Source of the DNA: Anseranas semipalmata
Taxonomy: Eukaryota; Chordata; Aves; Anseriformes; Anseranatidae
DNA: 64,000 nucleotides
NCBI GenBank assembly: GCA_013399115.1
Contig: VXAA01000914.1
Span: forward strand, 807,803-871,802
Reading direction: 5' to 3'
Shown here: piece by piece, positions 22,601-33,721 of the stretch
Layout: every line of letters starts with the position of its first letter
Numbering within the stretch: position 1 is the stretch's first letter
Position numbers and translations under genes: made by a program
Notes under the pieces: model-generated
What the model saw: only the letters and a program-made list of their open reading frames with translations
Databases searched by the model: none
Told to the model about the DNA's origin: nothing

Positions 22601-25600
22601 CTCCCCCATCTAAAAGGGGTCCAGCCCCCAAAAGCCCATTGTGGGGTCCCCTCCCCACACCACTGACCTGCCCGGCAGCTGCCAGCGCTGAGCTCCACGT
22701 GGCTGCGCTATCAGGAGAGGCAGCAGGTGACATGTGGAAAGCAAATTTCCAGGAAATCAGTGTTTGGTTTCTTTTCCCCCGAGTTTCCCTGGGTTAGTCC
22801 CAGTGTTTAACCCTTGCCGTGCCCGGCTCTCGCTGCGCCCGGGTGCTCATGCAGGGTGCCAAGTGCAGGCAGGGGCCTCAGTGGGTGCCAGGGGAGGGCA
22901 GGGGCTGGGGTGCCCCCTCCCCTCGCAGCCCCTTCGTGGGAAGCGGGGCTGGAGGTGCCAGCGCCGTGGCCGGGGATGGTGCGGGGCAGGACCGTCCTCT
23001 TCGTGCTTGGCTGCTGCTGCGGGTGCTTTATTGGGCTTTTCACACCGGGGCCAGGAGCGGTGAAGCTCTGCATTTCTTGATGAGAAATACGGGCATCAGG
23101 GAGATTTCCAGCAGCACGTGCAGGCACCTCCCTCTCCTCCACCCAGCAGCCTCAAAAAAAGGCCCAAAAGCCACCTTTTTTCAAACCCTCTTCCCGTGCT
23201 CCCCCACAAGCCCCATTCCCCATTCCTTACCCCAGGACTTCGTGTCTGGCTGTTCCTTCCATGTCCCCAAGGTGCTGCTTGCACCACCACCCTGTAGGCA
23301 CCTGCAGCACGTGGACGAAGCGAGGTCGTAGCGCGTGTGCCTCTGCAGCTGGTTGAAGGGGACCAAATCCAGTTGCAAGTTGATCTGGTTCCTTTTTACC
23401 AGCCCCAGGGACTCACCATCTCTCCAGGTGAGGTGCCACCAGGGCTGGCACAAGTGGCGGGTCCTGGTGTGGGGGTCCCAGCCCAAAAATACATACTTCT
23501 TAACATTCCATAATGCCAGCCAACTCCATATGGGCATATGAAGAAGTATGTAGGGTTGGGAGGGAGAGGTGGCTGGCACGGGGCTGGGCACTGGTGCTGC
23601 TCCTGTGTGCACCCACAGGCCAGGCAGCAGCACCCATACAGCCCCAAGGTGCCCACAGCTGTGCCATATCAAGGGGCCCATGTGTTCAGAGAGCAAGGAG
23701 CCAGCCCACATCCCTACCTGGGCTAAAGCACCTTTAAAGCAAAGCCTTTTACCAGCTGGGTTGTGTTCGCTCCCTTCCTCATCTCCACTAACGAGCAGCT
23801 TCCCAAAGGGGACCCAGCTGCAGCCGAGCCCTTGCTACCCTGCCCTCGGTGTGCCAGGGCGGCTGCTGCATTTCCACCAGCCCTGCTGGAAGCCCCCATC
23901 CCTGGCACCCCTGGTTCTGCAGCACTGGGTGCTAGCCCCATCCCGCCTGGGGACGTGGAGCGCAGGTGCCCAGGGTGCAGAGCCTTTGTGCTGGCCCCAG
24001 GGCTTGCAGGCAGGCAACCATGGGGGGGCATTTCACCAGTGGCTGCCCTTGGCGGAGCTGTGGGACTCCCCAGGGCAGGCAGAGGCTCAGCAGTTTGGGC
24101 AGCCCCCCCGCCCGTGCTCCCCCGTGGCTGGTGGGGGGCTGAGTGCTGTGTCCCATGAACCTGGGGGGGGTTCCAACACTCGGAGCCGCTGATGGATGGA
24201 TGGACGGACCAGCTGCACTGCCCCAGCACCCCGCACCACCCCAGCACCCCTCTGCATCCTGCACTGCCCCGGCCCTCTCCCCACTGGCCGCCCCTCTGCA
24301 GCCCGGCGTGCCAAAGCAGCGTTTGCAGCCCCCTTGCACTGCAGTTTGCAGCCAGGTCTGGGGGGGGGGGAACCACACCCCCCTGCACTCCCACTCTCCT
24401 TGCCCGGCTCCTTTGCAAGGCCAGGGGAAGGACGCAGGAGTCCTGGCCCTCCCTGTCCCCCCGTACCGCAGCCTGGTGCACCAGACAGGGGAGGACGGAG
24501 CTGCCTTTGCCAACGGGGGGGTTTAGCAGAGGTCTCTGGGGCTGGAGACTGTAGAAGGGGTGCAGGGGAGCTCACTGGCCCCGGCACAGCGTGGCCAGGG
24601 CAGGGCGATGGAGGGGACGAGCGTCGCAACAGCCTGTCCACACCTTGACCCCAGTGACCTTCCTGCCCCTAAATTGGGAGCTGGAGTGGTGCAAATGCGG
24701 GGTGCAGGGACCCATCCCAGGAAGCGGCAGCGCGGCTGGGGAGGGCAAGCGAGGGGTGCAGGGGCTGGGGGGACCCAGCACGGCCGTGACTCAGCGCCGC
24801 GGCCGCAGGCGCTGCAGCTCTCTGCAAGGAGCCGGTGGGTGCCAAGCAGGCGCTCCCCGTGCCGGCCCCACTCGCAACACCCGCAGGCAGAGGAGAGGCT
24901 GCTCGGTGGCCCCCCCGAGACGCCAGCCACAGCTGCGGGGTGCAGGGCTGCTGCTAGTGCAGCCGCGGTCCCCCCAGGATGCTCCGCTGGTGCCCCGGGG
25001 CTGCCCATGTGGCTGTCCCCAAAGTCCTGGTCCTGGGGACCCGGCTCCCAGGAGCCGGGCAGCAATGCTGGGGCAAAGCACATCCAGCTAGATCCCTTTC
25101 CCCCAAAAATGTAGACCGAGTGGGTGTCCCGAGGCTGGACACTGCAGAGATGTCCTCACTTAACCCCTCGGGCTCCACCTGCCCTGCAGCTTTGCTGTAG
25201 GGGTAGAGGGGCTCCCGTGGGGCTGTAGGGGTGCAGCGGGAGCTGTAAGCCCATGGCTTTGCCCACCGCTGAGCCCCCACATCCAGGGTGCAGGGTCAGG
25301 GCTCTCACATCCTGGCCCACCTTGGCTCCAGCCGCCTCGGCTGCCCTTGGGCACGTCTCCCAGCACTGCGGTGTTGAGGTGCCCCAGCCTCGGGGGACCT
25401 GTGCAGCTCCATCCCACGGCGCAGCCCCGCAGCCCTCAGCTGGGCTCTCCCAGTGACCTTGGGGGGCTGCACCCCGCACCCAGCACCGCGGGCTGCTCGC
25501 CCCGTCTCGCCCAGAGACCCCGGGCCCCGCACGCCCACCGGGAGCAGCTCCCTGCCCCAGGCACGGGGGCAAATGGCCTCGCAGGGGGAGGCAGTGGAGC

Positions 25601-25660
25601 CGGGGGGGTTCCTGGGCTGGCTGCGGTGGCACAGCCGCTTGCACAGCACCGAACAGCCCC
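22600..25660. other. GC-rich intergenic DNA, no gene recognised
   Basis: Very GC-rich, with long ORFs in most frames on both strands that overlap each other and resemble nothing known. Visible items: a minus-strand AATAAA near 23028, an inverted repeat at 23491-23551, an 11-base G run near 24360-24370, and a CpG cluster with GCGGCCGC-like sequence near 24780-24800. Confidence 0.5.
23491..23551. repeat. Short inverted repeat (hairpin), AT-rich within GC-rich DNA
   Basis: Perfect 11-base arms ACATACTTCTT (23491-23501) and AAGAAGTATGT (23541-23551) flank a 39-base loop that itself contains partly complementary CATA/TATG runs. The segment is much more AT-rich than its surroundings. It could be a small DNA-transposon remnant or a transcribed hairpin; there is no evidence for either. 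Confidence 0.5.
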
Positions 25661-25668
25661 AGCCTGTC

Positions 25669-25677
25669 TATAAAAGG
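25669..25677 (+). promoter_or_regulatory. Candidate TATA box (+ strand)
   Basis: TATAAAAGG in a CpG-rich setting, with a plausible start about 30 bases downstream near 25700. A GC-rich stretch follows, with a possible donor GAG|GTGGGT near 25835. No downstream coding exon was recognised, so the transcript, if real, is unknown. Confidence 0.3.
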
Positions 25678-25679
25678 AA

Positions 25680-27280
25680 TTGTCTTTTTTCCACGCTCTG
25701 CCCCAGCCGCGTGCCCGGCCGCGCTCTGCAGCCGCTCGCTGGCAGCGGCCTCGCCAAGTTTCGCTGCTCAGCATCTGCCCCGGCTCAGCCAGCACGGGCG
25801 AGCCCCCGCTTCGGCCATTCCAGCTGAGCAGGAGGTGGGTGCGATGGTGGGGGGGCCTGGGGAGCACCCCGGCCCCCACCCTCGCTTTTGGGCATCGCAT
25901 GCTTTGGGCTGAGGCCGCATGGCCCGTGGTGCCCCGGTGTGCCCGGCCGTGTGGGCAGCGCTGCCCCGCACACGGGGCTGCGGGCTGGGGATCCCTTCCC
26001 TTCCCTCCCATCCCGCTGCACTGGGCATCCCCCCATTGCACAGCCGGGGATGCCCCACTGCCCCCCTCAGCCCCACCGACAGCTCACTGCCGCCCCTGCT
26101 CCTCCTGCCCAAGGCGTCGGGGGCCGCGGAGACCCCCAGCCCTCGGGCTGTGCCCTCCCTCCCCACGCCGAGCTGCTGCGAGCGGCCGAGCCCAGGCAAG
26201 CGCAGGGGCTGCGAGCGGCAGCGGCATCCCCAGCCCGAGCGGGGCTCAGCTCCAGCTGGGCTCGCTGAAGGTTAAACGCTGGCGGCGGGGAGAGCCCCGC
26301 TGCCTCCCGCAGCCCCCGCGCCTGCCAGCTCCCTGCGGCCACTTACTGTCCTGGAGGTGACACCGGCCAGGGCTGGGCTCCGGTGACAGTGGGCTGCCGT
26401 GTCCCCGGCAGGAGCACGCTGCTTCCCCGCTCGCCTTGACTTTGCCACAGGACTCCTCCGGCTCGTCCGCAGGAGCTTGCAGCATCCTCCAGTTCAGCAG
26501 GAGAAGTTCCTCGGCGGGGAGGGAGGGAGGGAGGGATTTAAGGCAGCCCCTGCCCGGGCTGCGGATGCCTCCGGGTGCAGGTGAAGACCCTCGGCTCGCT
26601 GGGGCACCCCGCAGCCCCCTCCTCGCGTGCCCCATCCCGGGCTCGGTGCCTCAGCACGTGGCTGACGGCTGCGGGGACGCTGCACAGGCGATCTCTGCTA
26701 ATGAACCTCTCCATCCTGGGCCAGGAAGCCACCGGCATGTGGAGCACCAGCCACCTCCGCCGCCTGCCCTGTGTCCCCTGGGTGCACGGCAGGGGTCCCG
26801 GAGCACCCACAACGCCTCACCTGGGCCCAGCAGCAGCTCGGGGGGCTTGGAGGGTGAAACAGAGACCGTGGGGCACTGAGAAGGGGGAAACCCGTCACCG
26901 CTGCAGCCACACAGCTCCCTGGGGACCCCACAGGGATGGGGACACCCGGGCTGCCCTGTGCCACCCACCCGGGCTGTCCCTAACGCCCATTGCAGGGTAG
27001 GAATAGGATCCGGAGCAGTGCAGAGCAAAGCCGGGGGTGCAGGGCTGCGCTGCCCACCCCGGGACCCCTCGCCCCCATTTCCCCCCCGGTCCTACCTCTG
27101 CATGCGGCCGGTCCCTGGTGGAGGGGGGACCCACGCGGCGGGGGCAGGACCCCGGGACACACCTTGTCCTGGCCACCAAAGGGAGAAGGCAGACAAATCC
27201 GCGGCGTCCCTCCCGCGGCGGTCCCCGGCGGCTCCCCGCCTGCCCCAGCGCCCTCCCCACCCCGGGTGCGCTCTGTTTGC
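25680..27280. other. GC-rich, CpG-rich intergenic DNA, no gene recognised
   Basis: Frequent CpGs around 25700-25800, 26100-26350 and 27050-27250 suggest CpG-island character. A G-quadruplex-type run lies at 26516-26535. Long ORFs here (for example + 25680-26360) have no recognisable domain. Confidence 0.45.
26516..26535 (+). repeat. GGGA tandem repeat, G-quadruplex-capable
   Basis: Five consecutive G-runs of at least three separated by single A (GGGGA followed by GGGA units). This meets the usual G3+N1-7 pattern for an intramolecular quadruplex. Length is about 20 bases. Confidence 0.6.
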
Positions 27281-27402
27281 CTGCTATTTTTGGCAGCCTC
27301 CTAAGAGCTCCTCTCAGGCTATTAATAATGAGAGTGCGAAATTCGTTTGGCCTCTCCTATATAAGGAAAGGTAGAGGCTTAGAGGCAGCTAAATATACTG
27401 GC
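27281..27402 (+). promoter_or_regulatory. Candidate TATA-type core promoter in an AT-rich island
   Basis: An AT-rich block about 120 bases long interrupts very GC-rich DNA. It contains CTATTTTTGG (27284-27293, MEF2/CArG-like), CTATTAATAATGAG (about 27319-27332), CCTATATAAGG with TATA core at 27358-27365, and CTAAATATAC (about 27389-27398). A start near 27390 is implied. The layout resembles a tissue-restricted TATA promoter, but no downstream gene was recognised. Confidence 0.35.
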
Positions 27403-30390
27403 GCGTGCGGGAGCGAGCGGGGAGGCTTTGGCACCGAGTGTGGAAAAGAGATTGTTTGAACAATGGAAAGACGGACTCACCCGGCGCACGGGGCCCCATG
27501 TGGACGGACAGAGGGATGGATGGAGGGACGGTGCCCCTGGGCCTGCCCAGGCCCAGCACTGCAGCACCCGGTGCCCCCTGGGACCCTGCTTCTGCAGGAC
27601 AGCAGCGGGAGCAGGGGGATGCGCCTGCAGCGGGGATGCCGTGGGAAGCCCCGGGCTCAGCTGGCCGTGCTTTCCCCAAACCAGGCGGTGAAAGATCCCG
27701 TAACGAACCCGCTGGGCCAGCAGCAACCCAGCCTCAGTGGCCAGGCAGGAGGGACATGCGGGACACCGCCAGTGTCCCGGCAGTGCCCTGTGCTCACAGG
27801 AGCTGCCCAAGCCCATTGCCACAGCCCTGCCGCCTCCAGAGCCAGCCCCGGCCACCGAGCAGGTCGTTGCCACAAGCCCACGGGCACAAGCGCTGCCTCA
27901 CTCACATGCAAGCCCTGCTGCTGCCTTGGCTGCATCTGGGAGCCCCGGGCCGGGCAAGGCGGTGACCTTCCCTGCTGCCAAGGCCCGGGAGAGCCTGGCT
28001 GGAGGAGGTAAAGCAGCAGCAACTCGGGGAATCCTAATGACAGGAAGGCACCGAGGAGCGGTGCCAAATTCACATGGTCATAACAAGGACAGCACAGGCA
28101 GAGGGGTGAGAACATGTGCGGAGCGAAAAAAAAATGTGCTCTCCCCCTGAGCTCCATAAAGAGCTTTCGTTCCTTTTTTTTTTTTAACTCCTCCTAGGCA
28201 AGGTGCTGCTTAGGGAGGGAGAAGCAGGGCTGGGGGGCCCAGGGTTGTATCTGCAGCTACACTGAGCTCCCTGTCTCGTTGGCGGCCTGACAGGCGCTCT
28301 GGTCTCATCCTCGGCCGTGGCATGGAGGTGCTGGTATGGGGAGGGGCTCAGATAACGAACCTGGGGTTGCTCTGAGGCTCTGTGCAAGGCTGGAGACACA
28401 GCAGGGAAGGGGACCAAACACGGACGCAAGCAGAGCCCCCTGCAGCACTCGTCACCCAGCAGGTGACCCTGGTGGGGTCCCAGGTGTGATGGGACCGGGG
28501 AGAGGCAGGAGGCACCAGCGCTGCTCTGCACTGGTCCGGCCGCAGCCCAGGACATGCGGACCAAGGGGCAGCCCCTGCCCCAGCCCCCCTGTGCTGAGCA
28601 CCCTGCTCGCTGTGGTGCTCAGCACTCGCTCTTCAAGCACCACAGCCGCATCCCACCGGGGAAGGTGATGCAGGCCAGAGGCTGATGCAGGAGGGAACAG
28701 CCACTTGCCCTTGGGGCAGTGAGAAATCCTGGTTCTCTCCATCACTGCCTTAGGGGCTGGTGCAAGCTTTTCCCACCAGAAGCCAAGCCCCAAGGGCCTG
28801 AAGCTGGGGGACACGGTGCTTCCTCGCCCACAGCCACCCCCTCTGTCCCACACCTCTGCAAGGAGCCAGCAAACGTTAAGCGATTCTGAGCAGACAGCAA
28901 AGGGAGCTGGCTGAGAGCAGCTGCGAAGGGGCAGCCCTTTGGAGAGCTCCAGGCAGGGGCAGTGGGAGAGCAGAAGGAATGAAAATAGCAGGGTGGGTGA
29001 CACAGAGCAGAGCGTGAACGCAAGGAGCTGAGCACCGCTGGCAGAGGGGCAGCAGGCAGGGCAGGATGTCTTCTGCTGCTTTGCATTTCCAGAGATGCGG
29101 GCTGCTCCCAGCCAGGCTCCTGCTGGGGATGCTGGGGCTACACCTGGTGCTAGGCTGAGCTCCCGCTGCCTCCTGCCCAGGGCTGCTTTGGTCTCCAGCT
29201 GATGCCAGGCAGAGCTGTGCTACAGCCTCTGGAGCCAACTGATGCCTGGGGAGGTTTGTGGAGGCTTCATTTTGAAGGCAGCCACTGCCACGCTTGCGGT
29301 CAGAGGCAGTAGGCTAGGGAGCACGGCGGGTTCAGCTTCTCATGTCCTTAGGTGACATTGAGCAGCGTGAACTCCAAGGGCTCCAGCACAACCCATCGGC
29401 CATGCAAGATGTGCGTGGGCAGAAGGGCGGCTCTGAAGGCGAGTCTCCTCCATGCTTTGAAAAAGCCACGTCCCGCAATGCTGCCGGGCCCCTTCTGGCT
29501 GCTCTGGTGCTGAAGTGCAGTCCCTGCAGCAGCCAGCTACAGCGACAGCTGGGCAGCCTTGTTCACCTCCTTCAAGGACTCCACTAATTAATAAACGTTC
29601 CTCTGCTTCACTATGAGGAACAGCTACCCTAGGTGTAGGTGCAGCTTGAGCCCTGATGCTTCTATTTTGCTTTCCAGTGAAATCATTCACCCGCACCCCT
29701 ACTTCAGCTGTAGGGAAACAGCCCTGTGCAGATCCCTGGTACTCTGCACCCACAGCCCCCCAGAACGTCAGCCAGCCCCAGACCACAGCACCCCTCTGGT
29801 TCCGCGGCTACCAGCACACAGCTGGTGCCAAAGCCTGAGGACATCACTGATGGCCTCCCTTTTACCAGCACAGCGGGAGAGCAGGCACAGCTCCTGGCAG
29901 CCAGGACACCAGGGGTGAGAGCAGCAGGGGTTCAGTGGCCAGGACTCCTGGGCCTATAGGTGACACCGAAGATTTGCAGAAGCAAATTATGGTTATGCTA
30001 AAGCAAGTGGCAAGTGAACAAACCATGGGTCAAGATACAAGTGCAGAGTCCATAGCCTGAGGCTTGGCCTCTCCTGCTCCCTGTGTAAAGGCAGAGAAAT
30101 CAACAAGCAGAGGCTGCTGCAGTGTGCTGTGGAGCAAGGAGCAGACTTGGCCATCTGTCAAGCAAGGTCCTGTGGCAACCCTGTCAGCTGGTGCTGGTAG
30201 CAGTGTCCCCCAGGGCATCACCACAGCGGCTGAAGGAAAAGCAGGCTCTTGTCCAGCAGTGCTTGCTGACACCCGCTGCCTGGCGAAGGGACTTCCAGCT
30301 CTTATACAAGGAGTGCAGTGGTCCTATTAGGACCCATCCCACAGCTGAAACTGGAGAAAGAAGCAAGATGAGCAGCAGCAAAACATCTTC
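27403..30390. other. Intergenic DNA, GC falling towards 30 kb; no gene recognised
   Basis: No recognisable coding exon. An A-tract near 28128 and a 12-base T-tract near 28172-28183 are followed by CTCCTCCTAG, which looks like a + strand acceptor, but no coding frame follows. The remainder holds short ORFs only. Confidence 0.45.
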
Positions 30391-30394
30391 CTTG

Positions 30395-30400
30395 TTTATT
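30395..30400 (-). terminator. Probable KIAA0319L polyadenylation signal
   Basis: AATAAA on the minus strand (TTTATT on +), about 3.3 kb beyond the KIAA0319L stop. It sits where composition changes from the AT-richer gene side to GC-rich intergenic DNA. It is the best 3' end I can see, but a nearer non-canonical signal is possible. Confidence 0.4.
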
Positions 30401-33400
30401 TGCAAGAAACATTTTGTTTAAAAAATTACTTTTAGTCTTGATCCAAGTAACACTGCAATCAAACATTGTTAAACCAAAGTTGAGACAGGTTGGGCGGCCT
30501 GCCGGTACACAGAAGAATGAAGAAAAGATTTAAGAGCAAACTATTTTAAAACTAGATCGGAACATTTGCCTCAAACATCTTAACAAGTGTTTGAAGTACA
30601 TTTATGCTAAAGAAGAAAATAAAATCAAGTGACTCTGATGGTTCATCTAACAGATGTCTCGGCTTTTAACTTCCACACATGGGTAACTTGTAGCCAGTGT
30701 CTCTAATTGTGAAATCATAATGCATAGCAATGCAGAAACCTTCCCCGTGCAAGGTCAGACTGGGATCACGGTGCTTGGGTAACAAATGAGCAGTGATATT
30801 AGTGATGCTACAGGGGAGAAGGAGAGGGTGGCAAAGGATTTTGAAGTAACACATTTGCTCTACATGCACACACCTTAGAACAAGGTCTGCATTAATGGTG
30901 TGCTAAAGCAGACAGCCTGCCCCATCACCTGTGCCAAAGTCACCACCTTCAGCACAGGAGGGTTCCTCCTCCAGCTTCACAGGCCCTCATGCTCCAACGC
31001 TGCTGGCATACAGTTGCTGCGTGCACCCGCTTCTCGTGGCCCTGCAGAGGTGATGCTCAGAGGCACCAAGGGTTAACACTGGGATTGGGAAGAGGGGGGC
31101 TCTGGGGAGGGGTGGCCACTCAGTGCAGTGCTGTACAGCGAGGGAATACTAATGGGGAGCCAGAAGTCTAATGGGAAGCTTGCGCTGTGCTCCGTCACAA
31201 ACCTGCACTCAGCAGTGACAGACGACTAACGAGGGAGGAAGCCGTCCTAACCACACAGCTCATCACAGAGCAGAGGGAACGCCACAGCCTACTGCAAAAG
31301 CCTGGATGGAGGCAGACATCGGCTCTTCTGCATAGGGTGGTGCTGGCAGCTGACTAAAGCACCTCAACCTGAATGTGTTTCCCCACAGTGTAATGTAAGA
31401 ACAAAGACAAACTCAGTTAAACAAAGGTGTTGGTGAGTAGCAGCTGCACAGATTTTAATTCTTCCCTCTTCTGTAATAGGAAGCCAGGCTTGCTTACATG
31501 CACACTCTGCATCTCCTGGGAGGGTTACTGATCTCTGCAGCAAGGAATGCCTGAACCACTGCAAGCACTCCTCATTTACTGCAGAGGGGATTTCCCCAGG
31601 ACAGACAGGAGCAAGGGACTTGAAATGCATACGCCCCAGAAACAGTTAAGAGTCCAAGAGCATGGAACAATTTCAGGCACAGTCCCAGGACCACATCTGG
31701 TTAATCCCTGCAGCTTCAAAATCTCATTTTCTTGTAGTCTGTTCATCCTGCATCCAAATGAAGGGAAATGCCTCAGAGGGTGGCGTCACCCAAGAGTTAA
31801 GTGTCTGGCCAGGAACAGGCTTGCAGCAAGGGCTCCAGACGAGCACTGGGCTGTGACCCTTTAAGGCACAGCAAGGGAAGCATCCTGGTGTCATGCAATC
31901 CCTGTGTGTGGTCCGAGGCAGGCTCCTAAGGAAGGAGCAGTTGTGAGAGCGGGTGCAGGAGCAGCCCGGGCAGGGGACACTTGGCGCAGAGCACCAGCTG
32001 CACGCCAGACAGACAAACCGGAGGGTGGCCCCTGCAGTGACGCAGGCAAGCGAGAGGCAAGCCCTGTCTCGGTGGAGGCGAGGGGGCACAAGGCTAATGC
32101 CCCAGTACTCAGGAGAGTGACCGGCTCCAGCACTGGTGCCTGCGGAAGACAGCTGATTGCCCAGAAAAATAAACTTAGCAGCAGCCATGACTACATTCAG
32201 CAAGGGAACATTCCCTCACATTCAATAGTGTTTAATCTTCATCTTGCTCAACACAAATCAGTAGTGCAGCAATATAAATACAACTGAGAAAGTTAAAGCC
32301 TTTTGGCTTTCATAGCTCAAAAAAGCCAATGAAACAAGTTTCCAGTTTTTAAACACAGAGAAAGGCAATAAACTGCCCACCCATCCATGGAGGAGCAGTG
32401 GCATCCTTCATGCCAGTAAGAGGTTGATTTCTGCCCGAGGACAGGGGTGCAACTCATGAAAGCAGCACAGTGAGATAAAGAAGTGGGTATGGGAAAGGAC
32501 CACCACACACCTGACTCCCAGCAAGGCCTTTCCCAGAGTCCAAGCAGCAGAGAAACAAGCCACTGGCTGCTGACACTCACCATGCAATGCCATCAGGTAC
32601 AGAGAATTCCCTTTTCCACTGACTACAGGACACCAAGTGTACTTCACACTGCGCTGGGAGCACACGGAGCTACTCAGCTGTAATGACATGAGGCCACTAA
32701 GTTGCCAGCCAGAGGGAAGAGCTAGCTGCCGGGAACTGAATATACCAAACCCTGTTTGCCTGGGCTGTGCAAGTTTTAAGGAAAAGAACACAGTATATGG
32801 CATTTTATAATCAAGATACAGTTGATGTCCAGACTCATGGAGGGCTGAGGGACCAACAGAAAATGCTGGGGCTGCTGAACTACATCTCATAGCTTTGGAA
32901 TTAAGTCAGCCATTAAACGAAGGTACCAAAGGTGAGTGTCCTGCCCCTGCTCTGGTATCCAACAGGAGAGCTTGCTGCAGGAGGGGGTCTCCTAGCCTAG
33001 CTAATTACCACAGACAGGTCAGCTTTTCCACATCTGAACAGGCACTGTATCATCAACACTCCCAGTGAGAAAAGCCTAACAGTTATTTAGAACAGCTACA
33101 AAACCCTCTCCTACCTGCAAGCTGATAGATTGTGACCATAGTGTTTAGATTCCTCCTCCTCTACACTCCAAAAGCAGCCAGTGCATGTGAAAGGACAAGT
33201 CTAAATTAAAATAGTGCTTAAACCATTAGGGAAGGTGGGAGTAAAAGAAAACAAAGCTGTTCAACAGCAGAAGTAGTTTGTAGTGGGCTATAGGAGCCCG
33301 GAGGGAGCTCAGAGCACAGCCTTGACCTTCCTTCTTCAAAGAGCTTCCAAGGCAAATGACCTGGAAGTCCACAAGTGTTTCCTCTGCTGCAGTCTGAGGT

Positions 33401-33721
33401 GGGCTAGGAGGGTCCTGCATATTCACAGTTGCTCCAAGTGGTTCTGTCCTGCCACACTCCAGATGCCAGCTCTGTCTTTGCTGATGCTTCATCTGTGGTT
33501 CACAGTTGTCTTCTCCCTTTGATTTCCCTTGCAGTTCAAATTCAAGTACAACCAGTTTTAACTGAATGAAAAGAAACCCGCAAAAACAAAAGTTATTTTC
33601 TGTGAAACAAGTTAGCAGCTGTTGTCCTAACCAAACTGGCCTCCAAAGGCCCTTGTAGAATAGGGACGGGAGTGGCCTTCTCTTTCCTATTGAGCTCCAG
33701 CAAAAGGCCACCTGAAAGGAG
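30401..33721 (-). other. KIAA0319L: KIAA0319L 3' UTR (probable)
   Basis: About 3.3 kb between the stop codon and the AATAAA at 30395-30400. It has no recognisable coding exon on either strand and no clear repeat. Treating all of it as 3' UTR is an inference from the position of the signal. Confidence 0.45.

Noticed and set aside
23028..23033. Minus-strand AATAAA as the end of a third ISG12 copy
   Set aside because: Reading the minus strand upstream (23040-23800) showed no ISG12-like exon. One AATAAA alone is expected by chance.
23723..24481. 252-codon ORF on the minus strand
   Set aside because: Pro/Gly/Ala/Arg-rich reading of GC-rich DNA, overlapped by equally long ORFs in other frames. 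No domain and no splice context.
25680..26360. 226-codon ORF on the + strand after a TATA box
   Set aside because: Composition artefact with overlapping ORFs in the other + frames and on the minus strand. The TATA box was kept as a separate weak call.
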